This document shows, in pieces, positions 48,550-57,689 of a stretch of 64,000 nucleotides of DNA. The DNA is from an alpha proteobacterium U9-1i. GTDB taxonomy: Bacteria; Pseudomonadota; Alphaproteobacteria; Caulobacterales; Aquidulcibacteraceae. How positions within the stretch are numbered: position 1 is the first letter of the stretch; each line of letters opens with the position of its first letter. A program made the position numbers and the translations under genes. The notes under the pieces are model-generated. The model saw only the letters and a program-made list of their open reading frames with translations, was not told the origin of the DNA and searched no databases. The DNA is taken from the NCBI GenBank assembly GCA_000974665.1, contig BBSY01000003.1, positions 1 through 64,000 on the forward strand, in the 5' to 3' direction.

Positions 48550-49653
48550 TTAGGGCGTTGCCGGCGCGGGCTCGCTTGGCGGCGTGAGCGTCGCCGGGCC
48601 GGTTTCGCCTTGAGGCTCTGGCGCCGCTGTCGGCGGCACGAGGTCCGGATCGGCCGGCAGCGCTTCCACCGGCGCCGTTTCACCCTCGACAGGCAGCGCA
48701 TTTGGATCGACGGGCGGGTTGGCGCGCAGTTCAGCGATGCGCCCACGCGCGGCGATTGCGTTTTCGCTCTCCGGAAACTCATCCAGGAACGCTTCAAACG
48801 CTTCGATGGAATCAGCTTCTTGCGCCGCGTCGAAGGTTTGTTGATCGAGTTCGGCCAAGGCCGCCTCGGCTTCGTCGCGGAATTCGCCAGGCTCGCCGGC
48901 GATGAACGCCCGGATGGCGCCGGCGTCGTTCTTCGCTACTTCGTCCCACGCGCCTGCGGCTGCTTGCGAACCCTGTGACTGGTTCATGTACCAATAGCCG
49001 CCGCCGCCAAGCGCAGCGAGCACGATGAGGACGATCGCGATCAAGCCGATTGGGCTGCTTTTCTTTTCCGCGGGCTCATCGCGCGGGGCGCTGCGCTCTG
49101 CACGCGGCGCAGGCGCCGGACGCGGTGGCGGCGCGGCGCGTGGCGCTTGGGCTGCGCGGGGCGCTTGTGCGGTCTGTCTCGCTTGCGGAGGTGGCTTTGC
49201 GCCAGCGGCAGGCGCGCCATCAGCATTGACGCGGCCTGGTTGGAAAAATGTGCTTGCGCCACGCGCGGCTGGGGGCGGCAACGGCGAGACCCCGGCTTTC
49301 GCCGTCACTTCGTCGGCGAGTTCGCGCCACGGACGGAAATCGTCTTCGCCGCGCCAGCCGGTGAGATTGAACAATTTGTCCGCGCTGAATTGCTGAGGCG
49401 GTGAGGCGTTCTGCATGCTGGCCTGGATGACTTTGGCCTTCGCAACTTGCGCGACATCCTCAATCAATGTCGCTGAGCCGACCGAGCGGGGCGACCACAG
49501 GGCAATGGCGACCTTCGCGCCCTTTGCCGCGTCGCGAACATCGGCGCCGTATTTCTCGAGCACCGGCGTCAGCTTCGCGCCGCGCAGCTTTTCCGCCAGC
49601 GCACGGGCCGGCAGCGCGTCCTCAGCAGCGTGGATGATCACCACCGATGCCAT
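48550..49653 (-). CDS. Membrane-anchored TIR-like domain protein
   Basis: A 367-residue protein. Residues 1-120 resemble a TIR domain: VVIIHAAEDALPARALAEKL, AIALWSPRSVGSATLIEDVA (BB-loop/SxxSxW-type region with a Glu where NADase TIRs keep theirs), then KLFNLTGWRGEDDF. A Pro/Ala/Arg-rich linker (~125-200), a single transmembrane helix (IGLIAIVLIVLAALGGGGYW) and a helical C-terminal region with TPR-like SIEAFEAFLDEFPESENAIA follow. The protein would put TIR in the cytoplasm and the C-terminus outside. Whether the domain cleaves NAD+ or only mediates binding is unknown. It is a single gene. Confidence 0.8.
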   Translation of the reverse strand: MASVVIIHAAEDALPARALAEKLRGAKLTPVLEKYGADVRDAAKGAKVAIALWSPRSVGSATLIEDVAQVAKAKVIQASMQNASPPQQFSADKLFNLTGWRGEDDFRPWRELADEVTAKAGVSPLPPPAARGASTFFQPGRVNADGAPAAGAKPPPQARQTAQAPRAAQAPRAAPPPRPAPAPRAERSAPRDEPAEKKSSPIGLIAIVLIVLAALGGGGYWYMNQSQGSQAAAGAWDEVAKNDAGAIRAFIAGEPGEFRDEAEAALAELDQQTFDAAQEADSIEAFEAFLDEFPESENAIAARGRIAELRANPPVDPNALPVEGETAPVEALPADPDLVPPTAAPEPQGETGPATLTPPSEPAPATP

Positions 49654-49891
49654 ATAGTTTTCCCCACCTTTTCAAACCAAAGCGCGAGGCCGAGCCCCGC
49701 CCCGGCCCGAAAGCTCGCGCTCACGGACCCGCCTTATCCACATGATGCCCCGGATGGCGGGCGCTTGGGAAGGGCGAAGGCCAGCCGAGCCGGCGGCAAG
49801 CAGGCGCCGTTCCCCAACCGGCAGCAGTCGCGTCGGCGCTTGCGCGCGCCGGGCGCTCTGCTAACCCCTGGCGCCCACGAAGAAGGTGTTA

Positions 49892-50779
49892 ATGCCCGAC
49901 CTCCAATCCCGGCTGAAGGCCGTCGCCGACCGCATGAACATCGCGCTCGATGCGCTGCTGCCGCCCGTGCAAGGGCCCGAGGCGCGTTTGATGGAGGCGA
50001 TGCGTTACTCAGCGCTCGACGGGGGCAAACGCCTGCGGCCGTTTTTCACGCTGGAAGCCGGCGCCATGCTCGACGCCGATGAAAGCGCGTTGTTGCGCGC
50101 TGCTTGCGCGATCGAGTGCGTGCACACGTATTCGCTGATCCACGACGATCTGCCGTGCATGGACGATGATGATTTGCGCCGCGGCCGCCCGACTTTGCAC
50201 CGCGCCTTCGATGAGGCGACTGCCGTGCTTGCCGGCGACGCGTTGCAGACGTTCGCGTTCGAATTACTGGCCGATCCCGCAACTCATCCGGATCCGCAGA
50301 TGCGGTGCAAACTCATCGCCGGCCTCGCCAAGGCTTCCGGCGCCCAGGGCATGGTGGCGGGCCAAGCCGCTGATATGGCCGGCGCCGAGATCGGTTCGGA
50401 CTTGATCGCAGTGACCCGCATGAATCGTCTGAAAACCGGGTGCCTGATCAATTTCTCCATCGACGCCGCGACTTTGATTGCAGCGGCCGGCGATGAAGAG
50501 CGCGTCGCGCTTTCACGCTACGCCCACGATGTCGGCCTCACCTTCCAAATGGTCGATGATTTACTCGACGCTGAAGGCGCCGTGCGCGACACCGGCAAGG
50601 CCGTCGGCAAGGACCGTGACCGCGGTAAGGTGAACTTTGTAACCGTGATGGGCATCGAAGCGACGCGCGAGCGCGTGGGCATGTTAGCGTCGCAGGCCAA
50701 ACGTCACCTCGCCACCTTTGGCCCGCGCGCGCGTGTGCTCCTCGACGCCGTCGATTTTATCGTCGAGCGGCGTTACTAG
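49892..50779 (+). CDS. ispA: Short-chain polyprenyl diphosphate synthase (farnesyl diphosphate synthase)
   Basis: A 295-residue trans-isoprenyl synthase. The first Asp-rich motif is LIHDDLPCMDDDDLRRGRPT (DDxxxxD type with the -4/-5 residues typical of FPP synthase), GQAADMAGAE is the basic/QxxD region, and the second motif is FQMVDDLLDAEG. It condenses DMAPP/GPP with IPP to FPP. The ATG at 49892 follows AAGGTG. dxs lies 0.7 kb further on with a peroxidase gene interposed on the other strand. Confidence 0.93.
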   Translation: MPDLQSRLKAVADRMNIALDALLPPVQGPEARLMEAMRYSALDGGKRLRPFFTLEAGAMLDADESALLRAACAIECVHTYSLIHDDLPCMDDDDLRRGRPTLHRAFDEATAVLAGDALQTFAFELLADPATHPDPQMRCKLIAGLAKASGAQGMVAGQAADMAGAEIGSDLIAVTRMNRLKTGCLINFSIDAATLIAAAGDEERVALSRYAHDVGLTFQMVDDLLDAEGAVRDTGKAVGKDRDRGKVNFVTVMGIEATRERVGMLASQAKRHLATFGPRARVLLDAVDFIVERRY

Positions 50780-51321
50780 GCGGTCTTCGCCAGTTCCGCA
50801 TCGAGGACTTCGACCAGACGCGGATCTTCGGCGGCGACGTCCGGCGCGAAACGCGCGACCACGTCGCCATTACGGCCGACGACGAATTTCTCGAAATTCC
50901 AGAGCACATCGGGCGCGGCGTTTGTTGGGATTTTGAAGCCGTCGAGGCGCGCGCGCATCGGTCCTTCGCCGATGGCGTTGGGCTGCGCGCGCGTCAGCGC
51001 CGCGTAGAGCGGGTGTTGGTCTTCGCCAACCACCGACACTTTCGAGAACATTGGGAACTTCACGTCATAGGTCAGCTTGCAGAAATCAGCGATCTCTGCG
51101 TCCGTGCCCGGCTCCTGGCCTTTGAAATTGTTCGCGGGAAACCCCAGCACTTCGAGCCCGTCGGCGCGCTTGGCTTCGTAAAGCTTCTCCAGCCCCTCAT
51201 ATTGCGGCGTCAGCCCGCACTTGGACGCGACATTGACGATCAGCAGCACCTTGCCTTTGTGGGCGGCGAGGCTGTCGGCGGCGCCGTCGATGCGCTTCAA
51301 CGGAATGGCGGTGAGGGTCAT
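50776..51321 (-). CDS. Glutathione peroxidase family protein
   Basis: A 181-residue thiol peroxidase of the GPx fold. The catalytic site is NVASKCGLTPQYEGL (Cys in place of selenocysteine), FPANNFKGQEPGTDAEIADF supplies the Gln, and VLWNFEKFVVGRNGDVV the Trp/Asn. The cytoplasmic form has no signal peptide with the start at 51321. It reduces peroxides with thioredoxin or glutathione. It overlaps ispA convergently at the stop codons. Confidence 0.92.
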   Translation of the reverse strand: MTLTAIPLKRIDGAADSLAAHKGKVLLIVNVASKCGLTPQYEGLEKLYEAKRADGLEVLGFPANNFKGQEPGTDAEIADFCKLTYDVKFPMFSKVSVVGEDQHPLYAALTRAQPNAIGEGPMRARLDGFKIPTNAAPDVLWNFEKFVVGRNGDVVARFAPDVAAEDPRLVEVLDAELAKTA

Positions 51322-51524
51322 GGGGGAGGGTCCTTCTGTTCGGCGGGACCGTAGGGCCAAGCAGGGCGGCGTGAAAAGCCCCGCAATTCCACCGCCGCGC
51401 GCGCCCATGCGCCCTTGGGCCGCACGGAAAATGCACGGAAAATCCTTGTGATCGCTGTCGGAGGGGCGTCGATTTAGCCGGCAAACGCCGCTAGCTTGGC
51501 GTGACTGCAACCGCCCGAGGTTTC

Positions 51525-53429
51525 ATGGCGCCCGTTACTCCGCTTCTCGACCGCATCAGCGACCCGGCCGACCTACGCCAGGTCCCCGAGACCCAGCTTC
51601 GCCAAGTCGCAGACGAAGTGCGCCAGGAGATGATCAGCGCGGTGTCCGTTACGGGTGGGCACCTCGGCGCGGGGCTCGGCGTGGTCGAGCTGACGGTGGC
51701 GCTCCATTACGTCTTCAACACCCCGCGCGACGTGCTGATCTGGGACGTTGGCCACCAGGCCTATCCGCACAAAATCCTCACCGGCCGGCGTGATCGTATC
51801 CGCACCTTGCGCAGTGGCGGCGGGCTCAGCGGCTTCACCAAGCGCGCCGAGAGCGAATACGATCCCTTCGGCGCCGCTCACGCCGCGACGTCGATCAGCG
51901 CAGCGCTGGGCTTTTGCGCGGCGCGCGATCAGCGCGGCGACGACAATCACGTCATCGCCGTGATCGGCGACGGCTCAATGTCGGCGGGCATGGCCTATGA
52001 GGCGATGAACAACGCTGCCGAGGCCACCAAGCGGCTCATCGTCATCCTCAACGACAACGACATGAGCATTGCCCCGCCCGTTGGCGGCATGAGCTCCTAT
52101 CTCGCGCGCCTTGCGGCGACCAAAACCTATCGCCGCATCCGCAAAGCCGCGAAAACCGTGGCCGAGCATCTGCCGGCGCCGATCCATGACGTCGCCAAGA
52201 AGGCCGAGGAATACGCGCGCACCATGGTGACGGGTGGGACGTTCTTCGAGGAGCTTGGTTTCCACTATCTCGGGCCGTTCGATGGCCACGACCTCGATAC
52301 GATCGTGCCGATCTTGAAGAACGCGCGCGAGTATGACGATCGCCCGGTGCTGATCCACGTCGTCACCAAGAAGGGCAAAGGCTACGCGCCGGCCGAGAAC
52401 GCCGCCGACAAATATCACGGCGTTTCCAAGTTCAACGTCGTCACCGGCGAACAGGCCAAGGGCGCAAGTGCGCCGAGCTACACCAAAGTGTTCGCGCAGA
52501 GCCTGATCCATGAAGCCGAGAAGGACGACAAGATCGTCGCCATCACAGCGGCGATGCCGTCCGGCACGGGGCTTGATCTGTTCGGCCAGACATTTCCACA
52601 CCGCACGTTCGATGTCGGCATCGCCGAGCAGCACGCGGTGACCTTCGCGGCCGGCCTCGCGGCCGACGGCATGAAGCCGTTTGCGGCGATTTACTCAACC
52701 TTTCTGCAACGTGGCTACGACCAGGTCGTCCACGACGTGGCGATCCAGCGTCTGCCGGTGCGCTTCGCGATGGACCGCGCCGGCCTCGTCGGCGCCGACG
52801 GGCCGACGCATGCGGGCAGCTTTGACGTCGGCTTCCTCGGCGCGCTGCCGGGCTTCGTAGTGATGGCCGCGGGAGACGCCAACGAACTCTCGCGCATGGT
52901 CGCCACGTGTGCTGCGATCGACGACGCCCCGAGCGCGGTGCGTTATCCGCGCGGCGATGCCGCCGGCGTGCTGGGCGCCGACGCGCACACGCCGCTGGAG
53001 ATCGGCAAAGGCCGGGTGCTGCGCGAAGGCACGAAGGTCGCGCTGGTGAATTTCGGCGCGCGCCTGCAGGAATGTGAGAAGGCCGCCGACAAACTCGCCG
53101 CCATGGGCCTTTCCACCACGCTCGCCGACGCGCGCTTCGCAAAGCCGCTCGACGAAGATCTGATCGCCCGCCTCGCGCGCGAACACGAAGTGCTGCTCAC
53201 GATCGAAGAGGGCGCCATGGGCGGCTTCGGCGCCTTCGTGCTGCACTTCCTGGCGAAAAGCGGCGGCCTCGATCGCGGCTTGAAGATACGCACGCTCACG
53301 CTGCCGGACGTGTTCCAGGATCAGGACAAGCCTGAGCTGATGTACGTGGAAGCTGGCTTGGACGCTGACGCGATTGCCGGGGCCGCACTGACGGCGCTGG
53401 GGCGCGGGGTGAATGAGGTGCGGGCTTAG
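51525..53429 (+). CDS. dxs: 1-deoxy-D-xylulose-5-phosphate synthase
   Basis: A 634-residue ThDP enzyme, first step of the MEP isoprenoid pathway (pyruvate plus glyceraldehyde 3-phosphate). Motifs are [38 protein letters not shown], the ThDP motif [48 protein letters not shown] and [13 protein letters not shown]. The ATG at 51525 with GAGG just upstream is preferred over an in-frame GTG at 51501. Length is normal. Its stop overlaps the low-GC partner gene convergently. Confidence 0.96.
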   Translation: MAPVTPLLDRISDPADLRQVPETQLRQVADEVRQEMISAVSVTGGHLGAGLGVVELTVALHYVFNTPRDVLIWDVGHQAYPHKILTGRRDRIRTLRSGGGLSGFTKRAESEYDPFGAAHAATSISAALGFCAARDQRGDDNHVIAVIGDGSMSAGMAYEAMNNAAEATKRLIVILNDNDMSIAPPVGGMSSYLARLAATKTYRRIRKAAKTVAEHLPAPIHDVAKKAEEYARTMVTGGTFFEELGFHYLGPFDGHDLDTIVPILKNAREYDDRPVLIHVVTKKGKGYAPAENAADKYHGVSKFNVVTGEQAKGASAPSYTKVFAQSLIHEAEKDDKIVAITAAMPSGTGLDLFGQTFPHRTFDVGIAEQHAVTFAAGLAADGMKPFAAIYSTFLQRGYDQVVHDVAIQRLPVRFAMDRAGLVGADGPTHAGSFDVGFLGALPGFVVMAAGDANELSRMVATCAAIDDAPSAVRYPRGDAAGVLGADAHTPLEIGKGRVLREGTKVALVNFGARLQECEKAADKLAAMGLSTTLADARFAKPLDEDLIARLAREHEVLLTIEEGAMGGFGAFVLHFLAKSGGLDRGLKIRTLTLPDVFQDQDKPELMYVEAGLDADAIAGAALTALGRGVNEVRA

Positions 53430-53929
53430 GACTGCGGTTCGGGCGCGCTTCCGATTCGCCTCTCGCGAAGAACTTTGGTCTGACGTTCGTCTTTGAGCTG
53501 CTTCAACACGGAGCGCTTTGCAGTACCCTCCGCTAATAGGTTGGGCGGAAAGAAAGTGGCGAAGACCAACGCCGCGCCGTTCTTGTCTACGCGGGCTTCC
53601 GACGTGATTTCGGTGATGGCCGCGCGAAATGCCTCGTCGTCGTAAAATGACGACCTAACTTTTTCGATCGCTTCGCTAGTCGCCTGTTCGATTTCGGCAG
53701 GTGTGAACTTCGGCTTTCTCTTCGCAGGTCCCTTCGATCCCCCTGCGACCTTGCGTGCGGCCTTCGCCTTGATCTTGACCGTGCTAAGTTTTGCCACGAG
53801 TGCGTCAACGTCCGCATCCGCGTGTTGTTCAAGTACGGTAGCGACATCTCGCAAAGCTTTTGCTTCGTCTGCCAGGAGTGGCTGTTCGGAGAGCCGGACT
53901 AGTAGCTGATTGAATTCTTGAAGTTTCAT
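53426..53929 (-). CDS. Unknown partner of the ParA-like ATPase
   Basis: A 167-residue protein not recognised as a known family. The N-terminal ~55 residues form acidic helices ([20 protein letters not shown]). A basic Lys/Ala linker ([20 protein letters not shown]) looks nucleic-acid or membrane binding. The C-terminal ~85 residues are a mixed domain starting [20 protein letters not shown], then [20 protein letters not shown] and [14 protein letters not shown]. It starts 4 bp after the ParA-like stop, so the two are cotranscribed. Base composition is clearly lower in GC than its neighbours. Confidence 0.75.
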   Translation of the reverse strand: MKLQEFNQLLVRLSEQPLLADEAKALRDVATVLEQHADADVDALVAKLSTVKIKAKAARKVAGGSKGPAKRKPKFTPAEIEQATSEAIEKVRSSFYDDEAFRAAITEITSEARVDKNGAALVFATFFPPNLLAEGTAKRSVLKQLKDERQTKVLRERRIGSAPEPQS

Positions 53930-53933
53930 GGGT

Positions 53934-55007
53934 TCAGAGCCTACTGAAGACCGCATCGCCTAATCTATCAAAGATTCGCTTCGGCTCTCGTCCAGGCGCG
54001 CCCTTTGTAAGGTATGCGATGTCTGTACCGGCGACCTCTTCTATGATCGTTCGAGTGGGGACATGCTGATCCTTCATGTCCATATCCACCGTTCCGAGAA
54101 TTTCGCGTAGTACGGCCATCAGTCGCTGGCGAGTGGCATTTTCGCGCGTCGATAGCCCCTCTTGGTTCGTCAGCGTTGGAACGACGCCGAGCAGCCGGAT
54201 GCTAGGGAACAGCTTCGCCTTCATCCGCTCAATGTCCTTGGCGAAATACACGACTGCCTCTGTCGACAGATTGTCCATCTTCGTTGGAATGAGCAGATGT
54301 GTACATGCACACAGAGCGTTGATTGAGCTTGTCGTGAAACGTGGTGGGGCATCAATCAGCACAATGTCGTACTTCGACTGAAATGCCGCGCTCTGCAGAA
54401 TCGTGGACAGGTGAAACCGCGTGTCTTTGATGGCTCCGGTCAGCCAAGCAACCATTTGGTCAGTCTCGATCGCGGCGAGGTCGTAGTACGAAGTGAAGAT
54501 GTCGACGTTGGGCAAGGCAGGGCGCAAGTTTTCAGGCATGCTGAGCGCCGCGTCGACTGATGTGGCCTGAATGAGCGCCTGAGATTTTTGTGAAAGGGTA
54601 GTGATGCCCGCTGCCGACAAGCACATCGTGGTGAGCGACCCTTGATAGTCAAAGTCGATTAGAAGGACGCGCTTCTTTTGTTTCACCGCGAAGTACGCGG
54701 CGAGGTTTGCGGTGAGCGTTGTTTTTCCAACGCCGCCTTTCATGTTTGCAATGCAGACGATCGGCTTTCCACCGTTGGGGACCGACCTCGGGTGGACGGG
54801 ATCAATGGGATCGCGTCGTTCCCAAATGGCCGCGTTGCTCGGGTCTTTCAGTGTGCCGTGCTTGATCTCTGGAGGTTCAGTTGCCTCTCGCGGTGAGGTC
54901 TTGGTGCGTAGGAAGTTGGCGGTTGCGTATCCGGCCGTGAAGCCGGCGCCAAAAGCGCTCGCCAAATACGTAACTGTGGCCGCGAGGTCGTTGTCGAAAT
55001 CCGCCAT
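53934..55007 (-). CDS. Membrane-anchored ParA-like ATPase
   Basis: A 357-residue protein. Residues 8-32 (AATVTYLASAFGAGFTAGYA) form a probable membrane helix, followed by a ~45-residue linker and a ParA/MinD-type ATPase. The deviant Walker A is NMKGGVGKTTL (residues 89-98), Walker A' is LLIDFDYQGSLTTM and Walker B is YDIVLIDAPP. The region IPTKMDNLSTEAVVYFAKDI follows, with a C-terminal VAGTDIAYLTKGAPGREPKR. No ParB or parS is seen; the downstream unknown protein may be its partner. GC content and codon choice differ from flanking genes, suggesting transfer. The start at 55007 has GGAG upstream. Confidence 0.88.
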   Translation of the reverse strand: MADFDNDLAATVTYLASAFGAGFTAGYATANFLRTKTSPREATEPPEIKHGTLKDPSNAAIWERRDPIDPVHPRSVPNGGKPIVCIANMKGGVGKTTLTANLAAYFAVKQKKRVLLIDFDYQGSLTTMCLSAAGITTLSQKSQALIQATSVDAALSMPENLRPALPNVDIFTSYYDLAAIETDQMVAWLTGAIKDTRFHLSTILQSAAFQSKYDIVLIDAPPRFTTSSINALCACTHLLIPTKMDNLSTEAVVYFAKDIERMKAKLFPSIRLLGVVPTLTNQEGLSTRENATRQRLMAVLREILGTVDMDMKDQHVPTRTIIEEVAGTDIAYLTKGAPGREPKRIFDRLGDAVFSRL

Positions 55008-55152
55008 GGGAGTCTCCGCATGACGATTGTTAATTACCTGCAACGAGAGAGCAATCCGAAGTTGAAAGGTCTTCTCGAGATCAATCACGAAGGCGGCGCG
55101 ACGGCGAGCGCGTTCTGAGCGCGCATCACAACGCGCGCCTCATCCTGACACT
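55008..55152. other. Upstream region of the ParA-like gene
   Basis: It holds the putative promoter side of the ParA-like gene, AT-richer at 55017-55045 (AATTACCTGCAACG). There is no convincing gene. It continues into the repeat-bearing gap up to 55790. Confidence 0.4.
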
Positions 55153-55209
55153 CGCCCCCTCAACCGGCCCTTCGGGCCACCTTCTCCCCCTCGCGGGGGA
55201 GAAGGGACG
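55153..55209. repeat. Dispersed palindromic repeat
   Basis: It shares CCCCCTCA.CCGGC.CTTCG.GCC and CACCTTCTCCCCCTC.CGGGG.AGAAGGGACG with 19966-20021, differing at only a few positions. Inner hairpins are GGCCCttcGGGCC and CTTCTCCCCC...GGGGGAGAAG. Confidence 0.85.
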
Positions 55210-55256
55210 CGGCGAAAAAAAATCTATCCGCCCCCCTCCCAACCTCCCGCATAATG

Positions 55257-55530
55257 CCTCCGTCCGTGCATGAGAGGGTTTCGAGGAGCTCCGAGGCTTT
55301 GAAATGCGCGGGACGCGATCGGCGCGGTCGTCTGGCTCCGGGGAGTGAAACCGGAGTGTCCAAGGGTTCGGAGCCCTTGCGCGTCGCACCGGCGAAGAGG
55401 GCATGGAGCTAAGCCCCGTGGCTGCACGCGTTCGATGATCGTGCGCAGCCGGATCATCGTCCAGGAGGCGAGCCGCAGAACATCGCGGCCTTGTTCAACT
55501 CCTCGGTCCCAAGCCGGGAAAAACGATCGT
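55257..55530. other. Gene-free stretch with several small hairpins, unexplained
   Basis: About 270 bp in which no frame reads like a protein. Small dyads are frequent: CTCCGG...CCGGAG at 55335-55355, AAGGGttcggagCCCTT at 55362-55378 and others. Known RNAs were considered (6S, tmRNA, RNase P, 4.5S) and their core motifs are absent. It could be an unrecognised RNA, a decayed gene or a 5' region. Confidence 0.35.
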
Positions 55531-55533
55531 GAC

Positions 55534-55601
55534 GGGGCGCGTTGTGCGCGTCTTCCGCCGGAGCAATCCGGCAAATTTCCTTGGCGTGCCCAACGCGCCC
55601 C
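55534..55601 (+). ncRNA. Candidate structured RNA: long hairpin with GNRA tetraloop
   Basis: Outer arms GGGGCGCGTTG (55534-55544) and CAACGCGCCCC (55591-55601) pair perfectly. The inner GCGCGTC/GGCGTGC arms pair with wobbles. The apex is GCCGGA-GCAA-TCCGGC (55557-55572), where GCAA is a GNRA loop on the plus strand. No T-run follows, so transcription and boundaries are uncertain. It might instead be a palindromic mobile repeat. Confidence 0.35.
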
Positions 55602-55668
55602 GCCTCTCACTTGCTTTCGCGAATAGCGCGATCGCGGACGATGACGCTTGGCCGCAGCCTACACCCAT

Positions 55669-55769
55669 CGTCATCCCGGAGCCGCGGAGCGGCATCCGGG
55701 ATCCAGGGGCAAACGATGATGTGGCAGCCCCTGGGTCCCGGCTCTCGCTTCGCTCGCCCGGGATGACGA
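55669..55769. repeat. Palindromic dispersed repeat (TCATCCCGG type)
   Basis: Ends TCGTCATCCCGG and CCGGGATGACGA are inverted. Inside, GAGCCGCGGAGCGGCATC, the matched pair CCAGGGGC/GCCCCTGG, and GGCTCTCGCTTCGCTCGCC can fold into a cloverleaf of hairpins. A shorter relative is at 3843-3870. Confidence 0.75.
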
Positions 55770-55790
55770 AGAAGTTTGGTGTGCGCCTCG

Positions 55791-56219
55791 TCAGCGCCGA
55801 TACTGGATGAACCCCAAATTGCGCGCGACTTGGTCGTAGAGCTTCCGGGCAGGATTGCTCTCGTGCGTGAGCCAATAGACGCGGGAGCATCGATGCGCGT
55901 CGGCGCGCGCGTACACCGCTTCGATCAAAGCGCGCCCCACGCCGAGCCCGCGCGTCTCCGGCGCCACGAACAGGTCTTCGAGGTAACAGAAATCGCCAAT
56001 GCTCCACGTGCCGCGATGCAAAACACAATGCACGAAGCCAAGCAGCACGCCCTCTCGCTCGGCGACAAACGCGAACATGGGCTCGGCCGGATCATGGAAG
56101 CGCTGAAACGTAACGTCGCTCACCGCCGGATCGAGCGTCGTGTTGTAAAACGCCAGATACCCCGCCCAAAGCGCATCCCATTGGGCGCGGTCGGAAGCAG
56201 CGAGGTCGCGGATGATCAT
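55791..56219 (-). CDS. GNAT-family N-acetyltransferase
   Basis: A 142-residue acetyltransferase. Structural order: MIIRDLAASDRAQWDALWAG, FVAEREGVLLGFVHCVLHR, the acetyl-CoA motif LEDLFVAPETRGLGVGRALI, and YWLTHESNPARKLYDQVARN near the end. The substrate is unknown; the set resembles the small GNATs that acetylate amines. Flanked by repeats on both sides. Confidence 0.9.
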   Translation of the reverse strand: MIIRDLAASDRAQWDALWAGYLAFYNTTLDPAVSDVTFQRFHDPAEPMFAFVAEREGVLLGFVHCVLHRGTWSIGDFCYLEDLFVAPETRGLGVGRALIEAVYARADAHRCSRVYWLTHESNPARKLYDQVARNLGFIQYRR

Positions 56220-56220
56220 T

Positions 56221-56340
56221 TTCTTCCCCCACTTGTGGGGGAAGTGGCATTCGCGAAGCGAATGACGAAGGGGGCAGTCGGGTGCGCCCCCTCAGTCGTC
56301 ACGCTTCGCGTGCTGACAGCTCCCCCGTGAACGGGGGAGC
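56221..56340. repeat. Dispersed palindromic repeat, double unit
   Basis: The first hairpin is CTTCCCCCacttgtGGGGGAAG (56223-56244), then CATTCGCgaaGCGAATG. The right unit (56270-56340) has the same core as 1-70: CCCCCTCAGTC, a CACGC...GCGTG hairpin, CTGACAGCTCCCCCG and CGGGGGAGC. It lies between the GNAT gene and icd. Confidence 0.85.
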
Positions 56341-56355
56341 GTTTGTTGCGCCAAC

Positions 56356-57573
56356 TCAAGCCTTCGCCATGGCGTTGTCGAGATTGTCGCCGACGGCGTC
56401 GAGGAAGCCTTCGGTGGTGAGCCAGCTTTGTTTGTCGCCGACGAGGAGGGCGAGATCCTTGGTCATCTGGCCGGCTTCGACGGTGTCGACGGTGATTTTT
56501 TCCATCAGCAGCGCGTAGTCGATGAGCTTCTGATTGCCGTCGAGCTTGCCGCGATGCGCCAGGCCGCGCGTCCAGGCGAAGATCGAGGCGACCGAGTTCG
56601 TGCTGGTGGGCTCACCCTTTTGGTGCTGGCGATAATGGCGCGTCACGGTGCCGTGCGCGGCTTCAGATTCAAGCGTCTTGCCGTCCGGCGTCAGCAGCAC
56701 GGAGGTCATGAGGCCGAGCGAGCCGAAGCCTTGCGCGACGGTGTCGGATTGCACGTCGCCGTCGTAATTCTTGCACGCCCACACAAAGCCGCCGGACCAT
56801 TTTAGCGCCGAGGCCACCATGTCGTCGATCAAGCGGTGCTCATAGGTGAGCTTGCGGGCGGCGAACTGGTCCTTGAACTCGGCGTCGAAGACCGCCTGGA
56901 AGATGTCCTTGAAGCGCCCGTCATAAGCTTTGAGGATCGTGTTCTTGGTCGAGAGATAAACCGGCCAGCCCTTCATCAGCCCGTACATGAACGAGGAGCG
57001 CGCGAATTCCTTGATGCTTTCATCAAGGTTGTACATCGCCATCGCCACGCCCGCGCCGGGGGCTTGAAACACTTCGTGTTCGATGGTCTTGCCGTCCTCG
57101 CCGACGAACTTGATCGAGAGCGTGCCCTTGCCGGGGAACAAGAAGTCGGTGGCTTTGTACTGATCGCCGAACGCGTGACGGCCGACGACGATAGGCTTGG
57201 TCCAGCCCGGCACGAGGCGCGGCACGTTCTTGCAAATGATCGGCTCGCGGAAGATCACGCCGCCCAGGATGTTGCGGATGGTGCCGTTGGGGCTCTTCCA
57301 CATTTTCTTGAGCTTGAATTCTTCAACCCGCTGCTCGTCCGGGGTGATCGTCGCGCACTTCACGCCGACGCCGTATTGCTTGATGGCGTTGGCGGCCTCG
57401 ACAGTTACTTTGTCTTCCGTCGCGTCGCGGTGCTCGACGCCGAGATCGTAATATTTGAGGTCGATGTCGAGATAGGGGTGGATCAGGCGGTCTTTGATCA
57501 GCTTCCAGATGATCCGAGTCATCTCGTCGCCGTCCAGTTCAACAACCGGATTGTCCACCTTGATCTTGGCCAT
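56356..57573 (-). CDS. icd: NADP-dependent isocitrate dehydrogenase (dimeric, eukaryotic-like type)
   Basis: A 405-residue TCA-cycle enzyme that oxidises isocitrate to 2-oxoglutarate. The type II homodimeric family is shown by [60 protein letters not shown], the metal-binding [20 protein letters not shown], and [20 protein letters not shown] for NADP. Length agrees. The ATG at 57573 begins MAKIKVDNP. Confidence 0.97.
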   Translation of the reverse strand: MAKIKVDNPVVELDGDEMTRIIWKLIKDRLIHPYLDIDLKYYDLGVEHRDATEDKVTVEAANAIKQYGVGVKCATITPDEQRVEEFKLKKMWKSPNGTIRNILGGVIFREPIICKNVPRLVPGWTKPIVVGRHAFGDQYKATDFLFPGKGTLSIKFVGEDGKTIEHEVFQAPGAGVAMAMYNLDESIKEFARSSFMYGLMKGWPVYLSTKNTILKAYDGRFKDIFQAVFDAEFKDQFAARKLTYEHRLIDDMVASALKWSGGFVWACKNYDGDVQSDTVAQGFGSLGLMTSVLLTPDGKTLESEAAHGTVTRHYRQHQKGEPTSTNSVASIFAWTRGLAHRGKLDGNQKLIDYALLMEKITVDTVEAGQMTKDLALLVGDKQSWLTTEGFLDAVGDNLDNAMAKA

Positions 57574-57689
57574 CTTCACGCACCTCTGTCGGATTTCGGT
57601 GGGCGTGGTAGCAGTTTGAAGCCAAAGCGCAAACTGCGACCGGGCGTCCGCGCTTGCGCGAGGCGCGGCGATGCGAAAAAAGGCGGCGA

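Noticed and set aside
55534-55601. 4.5S (SRP) RNA
   Set aside because: The long hairpin shape suggested it, but the conserved GGAAGGAAGCAGC-type core is absent.
55224-55610. Minus-strand frame of 128 codons in the repeat-bearing gap
   Set aside because: Low-quality composition, overlaps hairpins, and competing frames are equally open.
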